Assembly: GCF_918698085.1 (NCBI RefSeq)
Contig: NZ_CAKKLP010000014.1
Span: forward strand, 1 to 64,000
Reading direction: 5' to 3'
DNA: 64,000 nucleotides
Origin: Chryseobacterium sp. Bi04
GTDB taxonomy: Bacteria > Bacteroidota > Bacteroidia > Flavobacteriales > Weeksellaceae
Shown: positions 1 to 10,484 of the stretch, piece after piece
Position numbering within the stretch: the first letter of the stretch is position 1
Layout: each line of letters starts with the position of its first letter
Notes under the pieces: model-generated
The model's database searches: none
What the model was told of the DNA's origin: nothing
Seen by the model: only the letters and a program-made list of their open reading frames with translations
Translations under genes and position numbers: made by a program

Positions 1-130
1 AATATATAAAATAATTAGTAAAAATATAAAATTAATCATTTTTAATAAAATCAGTTTTAAAATTAAATCAAGATCACTTATTATATCAAAAATTTACTCC
101 GTGAGCTCATAAAATATAAAAAAACATAAT

Positions 131-2134
131 ATGAAAAAAAAACTACTTTCAAACAGGAAAACTTACGGTGTATTGGTTTTCTTATTTTTCAGCTTCTATT
201 ATTCATTATTTCATGCTCAAACCGCTCCTATCTGTACCGGGACCTGGGGACCTCCTATTGTAAACCAAAATTTTGGACAGGGAAATGCTACTGCTAACTG
301 GTATGGTCCTTTAGCTTCTTATGCGCCCGGAGTGAGCACTTCAACTGTTTTTGTTGGCCAAGCAGGAGGAACAATAAATGGCAACTTAGCCAATGGAGAA
401 TCAGGGTTAGCCAAAAATGCAGGAACACCATTACCTAATGAATGGTGGGCAAATAAAAGTGACCACACAGGAAATCCAAATGGGCTTATGATGCTTGTTG
501 ATGCTCCTTTGACACTAAATACTGTTTTTGTGGAATATACCATGAATAATCTTTGTCCAAATACAACCCTACATTTATCAATCTGGATACTCAACACAAA
601 TTCTTCTGGAGTTGTCGCTATTCCAAATTATAAATATCCTAATATGATGCTAAAAGTTCTGAATGCTACAACTGGTGCAGTTTTAGGAACCGCTGCAACA
701 GGCAATGTTCCTGCAGATACTAATTGGCATGAATACACCTTGGATTTCAATAACGGAAATGATTCCTCTGTAAAATTGCAGCTAGTCAATAATGTAAGTG
801 GTGCCAATGTAGGTAATGACCTGGCCATTGATGACATTACGGTATCCCCCTGTATTCCTTCTACTATTCAGGCTGTACCTAATGCCAGCACATCATTATG
901 CGCAAATCAAAATTCAACAGTAAACTTTACTGCTACCCTTACCGGAAGTTCATATAATCCTGCCGAATATCAATGGCAGCTCAGCAACAATAATGGTACC
1001 ACATGGCTGGATGAAGGCGTCCCAACAACCAACCCCAATTATACTTTTAGTTCTGCAGGCAGGGGTGCCGGCAATTATTCGATCAGATTCAAAGTAGGTC
1101 CCCAGGGATCTTCTCTAAATACACAATGTAATGCTGTAAGCCAGGTTGCTGTCGTTACCATAACCAATCCCCCCACAGTTACCGATGCCGTAATCAGGGA
1201 GTGCTTTGTGGTATCCAATCCATCTACAGCCTCATTTAATCTCACTGCTGCTAATGTAACTTCCGAAGCAGGAGTTACAAGGCGGTATTTTCCATCCTTA
1301 ACAGATGCGACCAATGGAACTAACGAAATTTTAAATAACCTCAATTCATATATTGCACCGAACGGTGTCGTTTACATAAGAATAACCAACACTAATGGCT
1401 GTTTTTCTGTAGCCAAAGTAAGCCTGGAAGTTATACCCCCTAAAACATCTCCTGTATTAGTAGATAAAATAATTTGTATTGAAGAAACAACAACGCTTGA
1501 TGCAGGCCCCGGCTTTAATGCTTACGAATGGAGCACCGGAGCCACCACCCAGCAGATCGATAATGTAAATGTAGGAACCTACTGGGTTAATTTGAAATCA
1601 GGAAACTGTGTTACAAAACAAACGGTAACAGTATATCCTTCTTCACAACCCGTAATCCAATCTATAGAAATTAATAACAATATAGCCATCATCCATGTAA
1701 CCGGTGGGAATCCATCTTATCAATTCTCGATTGATAATGCTGCCGTATGGCAAAATTCCAATACGTTTACCAATCTTACGAGGGGCCAGCATACCTTCCA
1801 TGTAAAAGATGCCTACAACTGTGATCCAATTTCTGTAGAAGTGACAGTTGCCAATTTAGTTAACACTATTACCCCTAATGGAGATGGTAAAAATGATAGT
1901 ATTGATTATTCTGCTTTGGCATATAAAAACAATTTGATATTTGAAATTTATGACCGGTACGGAAACAGACTTTACCAAGCCGATAAAATAAGAAATTTCA
2001 AATGGGATGGCACTTCTTTTGGTAAAAAGGTTCCCACAGCTACCTACTGGTATATCATTTCCTGGAATGAAAATGACAAAAAGGCAACGCCTATCCAATA
2101 TAAAGGCTGGGTCCTTGTAAAAAACAGGGAATAA
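131..2134 (+). CDS. Secreted adhesin-like protein with T9SS type B C-terminal sorting domain
   Basis: This 667-residue protein has an N-terminal signal peptide (residues 1-29: basic start, hydrophobic core, ending HAQ). The first 240 residues or so resemble a carbohydrate-binding or lectin-like beta module. Immunoglobulin-like repeats with paired cysteines follow. The last 90 residues (from about 578, starting ITPNGDGKND) have the gliding-motility/CHU_C pattern, with NGDG, YDRYGN, WDG and a final GWVLVK strand. In Flavobacteriia this domain directs proteins through the type IX secretion system to the cell surface or medium. The family placement is established for the C-terminus; the binding target is unknown. 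It is monocistronic and followed by a strong hairpin. Confidence 0.88.
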   Translation: MKKKLLSNRKTYGVLVFLFFSFYYSLFHAQTAPICTGTWGPPIVNQNFGQGNATANWYGPLASYAPGVSTSTVFVGQAGGTINGNLANGESGLAKNAGTPLPNEWWANKSDHTGNPNGLMMLVDAPLTLNTVFVEYTMNNLCPNTTLHLSIWILNTNSSGVVAIPNYKYPNMMLKVLNATTGAVLGTAATGNVPADTNWHEYTLDFNNGNDSSVKLQLVNNVSGANVGNDLAIDDITVSPCIPSTIQAVPNASTSLCANQNSTVNFTATLTGSSYNPAEYQWQLSNNNGTTWLDEGVPTTNPNYTFSSAGRGAGNYSIRFKVGPQGSSLNTQCNAVSQVAVVTITNPPTVTDAVIRECFVVSNPSTASFNLTAANVTSEAGVTRRYFPSLTDATNGTNEILNNLNSYIAPNGVVYIRITNTNGCFSVAKVSLEVIPPKTSPVLVDKIICIEETTTLDAGPGFNAYEWSTGATTQQIDNVNVGTYWVNLKSGNCVTKQTVTVYPSSQPVIQSIEINNNIAIIHVTGGNPSYQFSIDNAAVWQNSNTFTNLTRGQHTFHVKDAYNCDPISVEVTVANLVNTITPNGDGKNDSIDYSALAYKNNLIFEIYDRYGNRLYQADKIRNFKWDGTSFGKKVPTATYWYIISWNENDKKATPIQYKGWVLVKNRE

Positions 2135-2148
2135 TATTTTAATATATG

Positions 2149-2188
2149 AAAACACGATCTGCTATTATTGCGGATCGTGTTTTTATTT
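2149..2188. terminator. Bidirectional hairpin terminator
   Basis: AAACACGATC and GATCGTGTTT form a 10-bp stem around a 13-base loop, followed by a T-rich run on the plus strand and A-rich sequence on the other side. It can end the secreted-protein transcript and the convergent XRE transcript. Confidence 0.85.
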
Positions 2189-2228
2189 GGCATTTTAATC
2201 ACTATCCTCAACTGTCTAAGATCTCTCC

Positions 2229-2546
2229 TTAACCACTTATAATTATTTTTAGCATTTCGAGTTTATTTCTCAATTTTGCATTTTCTTTTTCTAAATGAGA
2301 TAGGTACGTATAAATATTTTCATCATCAATGCCAGAATCATTTATCTCTTTATGGTCATCTTCATAAATTTCTTCAACAGGAACATTTAAGAAATTAGCG
2401 ATCTTTACCCATTCCTTCTGGATAATTTTTGTAATACCATTCTCTTTCCTGCTGTAGTTTGAGACTTCAGTAGGAAGGATATCAGCAATCTGTTGTTGGG
2501 TAATTCCTTTTTGTTTTCTTATGGCCTGTAACTTCTTTTTTTTCAT
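2229..2546 (-). CDS. XRE-family helix-turn-helix regulator
   Basis: The product is 105 residues. Residues 5-60 form an XRE/Cro-type HTH (ITQQQIADIL then VSNYSRKENG) and the C-terminal 35 residues look like a coiled coil (YLSHLEKENAKLRNKLEML), probably for dimerisation. I chose the start at MKKKK because the HTH begins right after it; the frame stays open 14 codons further but with unconvincing sequence. It lies next to the distal end of the CRISPR array but is not in the cas operon. A link to CRISPR control is possible but not shown. Confidence 0.8.
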   Translation of the reverse strand: MKKKKLQAIRKQKGITQQQIADILPTEVSNYSRKENGITKIIQKEWVKIANFLNVPVEEIYEDDHKEINDSGIDDENIYTYLSHLEKENAKLRNKLEMLKIIISG

Positions 2547-2588
2547 TTTGAGTCTTATAAAATTTGAATTAATAAGTATAAAAATCAT

Positions 2589-2901
2589 AGGTCAAGAGCA
2601 AACCATGTCATTATTCCAATACTCTTTATCCTTATTTTAGTAACAGATATTCATTATAAATTCTTTTATTTTTCGTAAAACTAAAATTATTGAACTGATT
2701 TACACTATGGATTCCCGTAGTTATGAATTTTAAAAAATAGTATATTAGATCAATTATCAATCATGGTTAAATTGACGATTTATGGCGGAATCATCCAGAT
2801 AAAAGGTTCATTTCCTTGCCGCTTCCCCCTTATAATATAAAAGAAGATGCATACGAAATCGGATATCAGGATTTTGCTTATCGGTTTTAAAAGAATAGAT
2901 A
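2589..2901. other. Non-coding gap before the CRISPR array
   Basis: About 310 AT-rich bases between the XRE gene and the first, degenerate repeat. I see no ORF worth calling and no clear leader motif. It must hold the promoter of the leftward XRE gene. Confidence 0.5.
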
Positions 2902-2948
2902 TTAACGAATCTCTTTCAAAATTTACTATCTTCGTGATTAGTCACAGC
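2902..2948 (+). repeat. Degenerate first repeat of the array
   Basis: The 3' half of the repeat is nearly intact (TATCTTcGTGATTAGTCACAGC, lower case differs), but the first ten bases have decayed (TTAACGAATC instead of GTTGTGAATT). In a rightward array this repeat has no upstream spacer, so its tracrRNA-pairing half would never be used. Confidence 0.9.
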
Positions 2949-2978
2949 TTCCCTGCTCATATACTTTCTTGACTTCGT

Positions 2979-4165
2979 GTTGTGAATTGCTTTCAAAAAT
3001 TATTATCTTAGTGATTAGTCACAGCGACATGAAGTTTTTGTCTGTATTCCAAATTGTTGTGAATTGCTTTCAAAATTATTATCTTAGTGATTAGTCACAG
3101 CCTTAGAAAAAGCATTAGCAATGGCGTCATTGTTGTGAATTGCTTTCAAAATTATTATCTTAGTGATTAGTCACAGCGACATGAAGTTTTTGTCTGTATT
3201 CCAAATTGTTGTGAATTGCTTTCAAAATTATTATCTTAGTGATTAGTCACAGCATCAACAATGAGTATTCAAAAGTAAATATTGTTGTGAATTGCTTTCA
3301 AAATTATTATCTTAGTGATTAGTCACAGCGTTAGCGGGAAAATCTGGACAGCGTGTTCTGTTGTGAATTGCTTTCAAAATTATTATCTTAGTGATTAGTC
3401 ACAGCTATTGTCCCTTGCAGGTTGTGAAGGTTGCTGTTGTGAATTGCTTTCAAAATTATTATCTTAGTGATTAGTCACAGCAAGTAAGAGAGGATTATCA
3501 GTCTTTATTTGGTTGTGAATTGCTTTCAAAATTATTATCTTAGTGATTAGTCACAGCTTGTGTAGCTTTCATCACCATCGCCGGCTAGTTGTGAATTGCT
3601 TTCAAAATTATTATCTTAGTGATTAGTCACAGCCGATCGAATTCGGTCGAATATTCTCCGGATGTTGTGAATTGCTTTCAAAATTATTATCTTAGTGATT
3701 AGTCACAGCTTGTGTAGCTTTCATCACCATCGCCGGCTAGTTGTGAATTGCTTTCAAAATTATTATCTTAGTGATTAGTCACAGCCGATCGAATTCGGTC
3801 GAATATTCTCCGGATGTTGTGAATTGCTTTCAAAATTATTATCTTAGTGATTAGTCACAGCACCCATCAAGAAAAAGGAAACTTTCATCTAGTTGTGAAT
3901 TGCTTTCAAAATTATTATCTTAGTGATTAGTCACAGCAAAGAAATCAAATTGTAGTGCATGTTATGGGTTGTGAATTGCTTTCAAAATTATTATCTTAGT
4001 GATTAGTCACAGCATGATGCTTATAATTGTTTTGTAAATTTGTGTTGTGAATTGCTTTCAAAATTATTATCTTAGTGATTAGTCACAGCTTTTACGTTTG
4101 ATATAATGCAAAGCGCGTGGTTGTGAATTGCTTTCAAAATTATTATCTTAGTGATTAGTCACAGC
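2979..4165 (+). promoter_or_regulatory. Possible promoter inside every CRISPR repeat
   Basis: Each repeat carries TATCTTAG at repeat positions 25-32, a 7/8 match to the Bacteroidota -7 box TAnnTTTG, with TTG at positions 2-4 and a 20-base gap. Transcription would start a few bases before the spacer. Repeat-embedded promoters are known in Neisseria and Campylobacter type II-C arrays; here they are inferred. Confidence 0.4.
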
Positions 4166-4175
4166 CTCAAAATTT

Positions 4176-4198
4176 AACCCGTTGAAATTCAACGGGTT
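4176..4198. terminator. Hairpin between the array and cas2
   Basis: AACCCGTTGAA and TTCAACGGGTT form an almost uninterrupted inverted repeat. It lies between the 3' end of the rightward array and the 3' end of the leftward cas operon, as expected for a shared terminator of convergent units. Confidence 0.7.
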
Positions 4199-4222
4199 TA
4201 TTAATTAATTAGAATTTAAAAT

Positions 4223-5450
<1,228 letters not shown>

Positions 5451-5451
<1 letters not shown>

Positions 5452-5981
5452 TAGTCTGAGTTTTCCTGATAAAATTCATAGTAAATACCTGCGACATCAT
5501 CCGCAAAGCCATAGCCACAATTTGATGCCCACTTTACACATTGCATAGCTCTGTTTTGAAATTGCCTTAATAAATGGTGTTCTTCTAAAAACTCAAGAGC
5601 TGATTTATAATTATTAAAAGCCGAATGGTAAAACTGTTCGGAAAAATCTCCAAATAAAGCACTAAGTTCACAGGCACTTTCGGGCAAGTAAAGCATAACA
5701 TCTGCAAGTGATTCCGGAGAAGGCTGCAGATTTTTGAAATCAGAAATCGCACGTTTTGCCACTGAAAACTTTTCTGTACTCCGCATGGGATTTTCTACAT
5801 TAAACTCTTTCCGAATTAGTTTTTTATATTTATCTGCCAATTCTTTCTCATTCGTAGGATTTAGGTAGAACTGATAAAATTCTTTTACGGCTTTATTCTT
5901 TTCATACAAATCTAAAAGCTGTTCAATAATCTGCTCTTTTGTGAGCTTTTGAAGCTCTTTTTTTAATGCTGCTTTTGACAT
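5451..5981 (-). CDS. Unknown accessory protein inside the cas operon (DUF6155-like)
   Basis: This 176-residue protein sits between cas9 (4-base gap) and cas1 (TAATG overlap), so it is translated as part of the cas operon. It appears soluble, with no signal peptide or membrane segment, and is mostly helical. The N-terminus is Lys/Glu-rich (ALKKELQKLTKEQIIEQLL), then KNKAVKEFYQFYLNP. The C-terminal half has paired aromatic and acidic residues (CGYGFADDVAGIYYEFY). From memory it resembles the Bacteroidota family annotated DUF6155, which has no assigned function and is not a standard cas gene. It shows no likeness to Csn2 or Cas4, although it occupies the position those adaptation genes have in II-A and II-B. 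A role in spacer acquisition is only an inference. Confidence 0.75.
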
Positions 5982-5985
5982 ATTT

Positions 5986-8900
5986 TTATGCTTTTGAAAT
6001 GTTTCCTAAACGGTCTGTTTTTAATTTGATACAATTCTCTTTAATCATTAAGCCATCAATTGCACGTTCCATTTTATTTAATGTTGAGAACTCTGCTTTA
6101 TTAACAACTGATGCAGCAATATCATGTCTTACAAAAAACATCTGGCTTCCTGAAAAACTTACAACTTTATAAATTTTTTCATTTTGTTCTTTGGTAAAAT
6201 TTTTAAAATCGATATTACTTCTATTTTCAAGTTCGTCACTCGAAGGAATATATACTAAATCGTTCGGGCAGAGGAAAAAATCATTTGTTCCTTTTAAATC
6301 AACGACAGACAACCCTTGCTTTTGTCTTTCGATCACTTCATTCAAAGGAATGGTTTCGTAGCTTCTTTTTCTATTTCCATCTTCATACACTGCAAAAAAC
6401 AAGTTAGTTCCTTTTGCAGCTTCCACATATTTATCTTTCTTATTTCCGGTTTGTCCAACTTGAAATTTGCTTCCTAATTCAAAAACTCTGACTTTATTGA
6501 TGGGTTGATGGAGCTTTCCGTCGTTATATTTTTCGATATTTTTATTCATGTCATCTATTCCTTCAGGCGAAAATGCAAACTCTGAACTTCCTTTATATTC
6601 TAAATAATTTTTAAGAATTTTTTGAATTCCTGTATCTGTGATAGAATAGATTGATTTTACATCAAAAGATGTATCAAGACTTTTTCTAGTTGCAGTCAAT
6701 ATTTTTCCTTTCGGAACTTTCACCCAAGGTAAATCAATTTTTCCGGAAACGGTTTCTTTATGTATCGGCTTTCTTATTGCCCAATTGGTTCCGGTCTGCT
6801 CTACTCTTTCTTTCATCTTCACACCATCTTTCTCTACATATTTTTCATAATAATTAGTGGCTTTATTAATTACTCTAAGATTTTGTTTAAAACTTACAAT
6901 AATTTTCTCCAATCTGTCTTTAACATCAACCGTAAAGTTTTCCCACGGTTTTAGAAATTGTTTCGGAACTTCTTTTTCGATTCTATTGCCAGTTTGCGGA
7001 TGGTTGTAAGCCACTTTCTCAAACTTCATCAGTTTTCTCTTCAAATCATAACGCTTAGTATCAGATTTTGCTGACTGATTATTAAGTAGATTCACATGAT
7101 CTTTCGTAGCACAAGCTATTATCAAGGCATCTAAAGCATGATGGCGATGGTCAATTCTTTTCTTTGAAAATCCTTTTGAAAACTCAACCGGAACGGTTGG
7201 TAAAAATTTCTGATGATTTTCATTCCAGGAAGTAAAGTCTGTTGAATTGGTCAATTGATTCATTCGTTCAAAACGGGGTAAAATCAATTCATTCCATACA
7301 TCATTCAACCCCCAATCCTGTTTTAGTTGTGTAGTGATTTTTCCATTTCCAGGAATAATATTTTTAGAATTCACGCCTTCATCTGTTCCGTCTTCCTGTC
7401 GAACGATATTAGAAAGAACACCTGAGATATATTTACTGATATAACGGGTATCGTTCAGCTGACGCTCAATCATTTTTTCAGGAATTTCTTCTAAAAGGAG
7501 CTTGTTTCTTTTACTCCCATTATTCGCATAATGTTTTTTTACGAAATCTTCATATTCTTCAGCTTCAAAAACTTTTACACTTTTTCCAAAGCCACACTCA
7601 ACAATCGTTCCTCCAAACTGCTTAATAAATCCTAAACCTATATAATTATCTTTCAATTTATTAACTGCTGATTCACAAATAATTTTATTACTAAAACTGT
7701 CATCAAAATACCTACTTTGCGGAATAATATGTTCAATTTCATATTCTGACGTAAATAATTTATTTAATGGAATTATCTGCCCTGTATAAGGTGATTTATA
7801 CTTCTGCTCCAGCCAAAGTTTGTATCTCCTTAAATCTGATGAAGAAGGTTGTGCAGTTTTGCTGATTTTCAGAATGTCATCATCAATTTCTATGTTTGAT
7901 TTTAAAATTCCATCTTCATAAATTTTCAGAATTTCTTGTTGCATTGGAGAATAAGGACGAACATTTTCTACTGAATTATCATCCATCATTTCTGCCAGCA
8001 AAGCTTTAATACGGAGATTTGTATTTTCATTTTCCGTAACCATATTAGTAATTTGCTTGCGGTCCTCGGCAGTATTTTTCATTTCCCGACCCAGCTCTAT
8101 ATGAATTTCATTGAAGAAATCTTTAGATCCATTTCCGTATTTCAACCAAATATCTTTTATCACACGAAGCGTTTCTGTAATTATCTGTTCTACAATTGGA
8201 TTACGAAGCGAATGTTGTTTAAATTCTTTTAAAAACCCTTCCAAATCATCGGTAGAATTCCATTTTCCAATCATTGATGCTTCAGAATGTCTTCCGTAAA
8301 CAATATATTGAGCCAACCACAACTGCAGACCTTGAAAATCATTTTCTGTCATAAGGTGAATCGTCTTTTCTCTCACTTTATCTTTGATGTTTTCATCAAA
8401 TTCTCCGGTAATAATTTTCTGAATCCTACCTTTTGAATGCTCATTAATATTTTCGTAATTCCAGTATTTTCCTACCCTCATCAAAGGCAATAATTTTTTA
8501 ATTGCTTTTTCAGAAAAAGAGCCGTATTCACTTTTAAAAGGTGGAAATTTTTTGAATGCCTCAAAGAAAGAATTTTCATCCAGATTATTTTTTCCTGCAA
8601 AAGTTTTTAATGCTTTTTCGTATTCAATTTTGTCATTTACAGAATAGATGATGTGCCAAATCTTTTGTTCAATTTCTCTTGTCAGAAAATCATCAGAGAT
8701 ATTTTCGACCTTATCCAGTCTCGATAAAATCATTGCTTTGGTTTCGTTGAAAGGATATTTTTTGTCTTCAACGTAATTCCAACGATATGTTTTTTCATTC
8801 AATTTAAAATGCTTTAACAATCCTTTTTGGTCAACTTCTTTTCTGCTATTCAAAAAATCAAACAGATTTTCAAAATCTTCAGTTGTATTTAAAAATTCTT

Positions 8901-10272
8901 TTGTAACATTAGAATCATCATCTCTTTTATAAATATTAAGATTAGAAATCCATTGCCAGATGCGAAACTCCTGGTAATACGGATTGGATTTCGGAATCGT
9001 TTTTAAAAATTGTGTATGTTCTACTCCATTTCCATCTTTATACTTTCTGAATTCCAAAGTACAATTAGAAATAGATGATTTTTGGCTTTTCAAAGGTCTT
9101 TGGTAAAAAATAATATCCTCCATAAATAGATGGACGAATTCTTTTTTGCTTAAAGTCAATTGATGTGCTTCATTATTTTGATATAACTCTCGAATGCAAT
9201 CGCTGTAGAAATCATCACTCTGCAATTCACTATGAAATTCTTTTTGCTTTTCTAAAATCTGTTTGAGTTCTTCTTTGTAAAATTTTCTTTCGATAGTGCG
9301 AACCAGTTTTCCCTTGATTTTCTGCTTCGGGTTTTGAAGTAATGCTTCATAAATGTATGCTCCGACAGTTTTATGGGATTTGTCTATTTCCTGCTCGGTT
9401 TTCTTTTTTACAAGTGACCAATCATTTTCGCCGGGTGCACGGAAGCTTCTTTTTTCATTTCCGTCTTTATCGGTTTTAATACTTCCATCATCATTCAAAT
9501 CGGTTGTGACAATAAAATCCCTTGTTTTATCTTTCCAGTCAAACAAAGGCAATTTGCTCGATCGTCTGTAAACCCAACCATTTTCTAAACCCAAAGAATA
9601 CCAAATATCAGATTTTCCTTTTTGTGGTTCATCTGCCAAAACATCTACAATTTTTAAAGAATAAAATTCTACTAATTTATTCGGGTTCTCTTCCTCTTCT
9701 TCACCACGCAATTGATAATAACCCCGTTTTTGATTAAAATTCAAAAGAATCCAGGCTAATTCTTCTTTTTCAATTTTTTGAGAAAGCGCTTTTTTACGGA
9801 GATAATAAATTGTCCAATCATAAGGAACTTTTTTGTCACTTTCTAAAAGTTGAGGTTGATGATTTTTAAAGTCACTAAGCATTTCATCAAAAGAGTTCTT
9901 GAAAATAAATTCTTCTTTATTATAAGCCAATTTCGGCTCAGTTTCCTCTTTGAACTTTCCAAAGCGTTTCACAAAATCAATTTGTGAAGCATAATGTTCG
10001 GGGAGAAAATTTAAAACGTTTAAAACTCTGTGAAGTCTTTCTCTTCTTAGCAAAAATCTCTCACGTAATCTCCTCACACCTCTGTAACCAGTTCTTGCAG
10101 CGGTTTGTGAAACAGAATTTCCTTTACCGAAATCACTTAAAATATCCTGCGACATTGGGATAATCCTACTTCCCATCCCAAGAATTTCACCTTGTTTATT
10201 TTCAAAATCCTGTTTTACCAAAGCCCAACCAATTGAATTTGTTCCAATGTCCAGCCCAAAAATATTTTTCAT
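5986..10272 (-). CDS. cas9: RNA-guided endonuclease Cas9, type II-C
   Basis: This Cas9 has 1,428 residues counted from the ATG at MKNIFGLDIGTNSIGW. All nuclease residues are visible: RuvC-I D8, RuvC-II E726 (HIELGREM), HNH H848 and N871 (EIEHIIPQS, the N 23 residues after the H as in other Cas9s), and RuvC-III H1045 and D1048 (RHHALDALI). An arginine-rich bridge helix follows RuvC-I (RTGYRGVRRLRERFLLRRER). The C-terminal 300 residues or so should hold the PAM-interacting domain. A TTG four codons upstream is in frame, but the ATG is preferred. It leads the operon cas9-unknown-cas1-cas2. Its promoter has an exact -7 box at 10327-10334, and an 11-base match to a nearby crRNA-like unit lies just downstream of that box. 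Confidence 0.98.
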   Translation of the reverse strand: MKNIFGLDIGTNSIGWALVKQDFENKQGEILGMGSRIIPMSQDILSDFGKGNSVSQTAARTGYRGVRRLRERFLLRRERLHRVLNVLNFLPEHYASQIDFVKRFGKFKEETEPKLAYNKEEFIFKNSFDEMLSDFKNHQPQLLESDKKVPYDWTIYYLRKKALSQKIEKEELAWILLNFNQKRGYYQLRGEEEEENPNKLVEFYSLKIVDVLADEPQKGKSDIWYSLGLENGWVYRRSSKLPLFDWKDKTRDFIVTTDLNDDGSIKTDKDGNEKRSFRAPGENDWSLVKKKTEQEIDKSHKTVGAYIYEALLQNPKQKIKGKLVRTIERKFYKEELKQILEKQKEFHSELQSDDFYSDCIRELYQNNEAHQLTLSKKEFVHLFMEDIIFYQRPLKSQKSSISNCTLEFRKYKDGNGVEHTQFLKTIPKSNPYYQEFRIWQWISNLNIYKRDDDSNVTKEFLNTTEDFENLFDFLNSRKEVDQKGLLKHFKLNEKTYRWNYVEDKKYPFNETKAMILSRLDKVENISDDFLTREIEQKIWHIIYSVNDKIEYEKALKTFAGKNNLDENSFFEAFKKFPPFKSEYGSFSEKAIKKLLPLMRVGKYWNYENINEHSKGRIQKIITGEFDENIKDKVREKTIHLMTENDFQGLQLWLAQYIVYGRHSEASMIGKWNSTDDLEGFLKEFKQHSLRNPIVEQIITETLRVIKDIWLKYGNGSKDFFNEIHIELGREMKNTAEDRKQITNMVTENENTNLRIKALLAEMMDDNSVENVRPYSPMQQEILKIYEDGILKSNIEIDDDILKISKTAQPSSSDLRRYKLWLEQKYKSPYTGQIIPLNKLFTSEYEIEHIIPQSRYFDDSFSNKIICESAVNKLKDNYIGLGFIKQFGGTIVECGFGKSVKVFEAEEYEDFVKKHYANNGSKRNKLLLEEIPEKMIERQLNDTRYISKYISGVLSNIVRQEDGTDEGVNSKNIIPGNGKITTQLKQDWGLNDVWNELILPRFERMNQLTNSTDFTSWNENHQKFLPTVPVEFSKGFSKKRIDHRHHALDALIIACATKDHVNLLNNQSAKSDTKRYDLKRKLMKFEKVAYNHPQTGNRIEKEVPKQFLKPWENFTVDVKDRLEKIIVSFKQNLRVINKATNYYEKYVEKDGVKMKERVEQTGTNWAIRKPIHKETVSGKIDLPWVKVPKGKILTATRKSLDTSFDVKSIYSITDTGIQKILKNYLEYKGSSEFAFSPEGIDDMNKNIEKYNDGKLHQPINKVRVFELGSKFQVGQTGNKKDKYVEAAKGTNLFFAVYEDGNRKRSYETIPLNEVIERQKQGLSVVDLKGTNDFFLCPNDLVYIPSSDELENRSNIDFKNFTKEQNEKIYKVVSFSGSQMFFVRHDIAASVVNKAEFSTLNKMERAIDGLMIKENCIKLKTDRLGNISKA

Positions 10273-10315
10273 ATTGATAATCAATCATTTATATTAAAGT
10301 TCTAATATTATTTAT

Positions 10316-10326
10316 TAACTCTGCAC
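10316..10326 (-). promoter_or_regulatory. Seed-length target of the crRNA-like RNA in the cas9 promoter
   Basis: On the minus strand this reads GTGCAGAGTTA, identical to the 11 bases just before the truncated repeat at 10506. It directly abuts the -7 box, so it covers the predicted cas9 transcription start. On its 3' side (the PAM side for type II) the minus strand reads ATAAATAATATT. Confidence 0.7.
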
Positions 10327-10334
10327 CAAATATA
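10327..10334 (-). promoter_or_regulatory. cas9 operon promoter, -7 box
   Basis: The minus strand reads TATATTTG, an exact match to the Bacteroidota -7 consensus TAnnTTTG. Transcription should start about 4-6 bases later (near 10321-10323), giving a leader of about 50 bases before the ATG at 10272. I do not see a clear -33 TTG. Confidence 0.65.
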
Positions 10335-10484
10335 AATATTTTATTTTACATTTGTATTAAATATTGATAGTATTTAGACTGACGAGTTGAATTTGATAAG
10401 GTCCGAACTTATCTTACATATTTCCCAAGAATTTGTAACTATACAATATTTTAATTAACTAAACACAAACTAAAATTTCAACAA

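Larger units (their letters stand above)
2902..4165 (+). CRISPR. Type II-C CRISPR array, 17 repeats and 16 spacers
   Basis: The consensus repeat is 46 bases, starting GTTGTGAATTGCTTTCAAAA and ending GTGATTAGTCACAGC. Full repeats begin at 2979 (47 bases, one extra A), 3056, 3132, 3208, 3284, 3360, 3436, 3512, 3588, 3664, 3740, 3816, 3892, 3968, 4044 and 4120. A degenerate repeat is at 2902-2948. Every spacer is exactly 30 bases. Spacers 2 and 4 are identical, and spacers 9-10 are repeated as 11-12, so 13 are different. The strand is set by the tracrRNA: its antirepeat pairs with the 5' part of the repeat as written, so crRNAs read rightward and the array converges on the cas operon. Confidence 0.98.

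Noticed and set aside
2979-4165. Array spacers targeting sequences inside this window
   Set aside because: I noticed no full-length match by eye. A systematic search was not possible, so this is only an absence of observation.
10273-10284. Cas9 start at the upstream TTG (1,432 residues)
   Set aside because: The ATG four codons later begins right at the conserved RuvC-I sequence; the TTG adds nothing conserved.
10316-10334. Assigning a specific PAM to the cas9 promoter target
   Set aside because: The flank reads ATAAATAATATT. From memory a related Flavobacterium II-C Cas9 prefers NNNNNTAAA, and this has TAAT at that offset, but the PAM of this Cas9 is unknown, so no claim is made.
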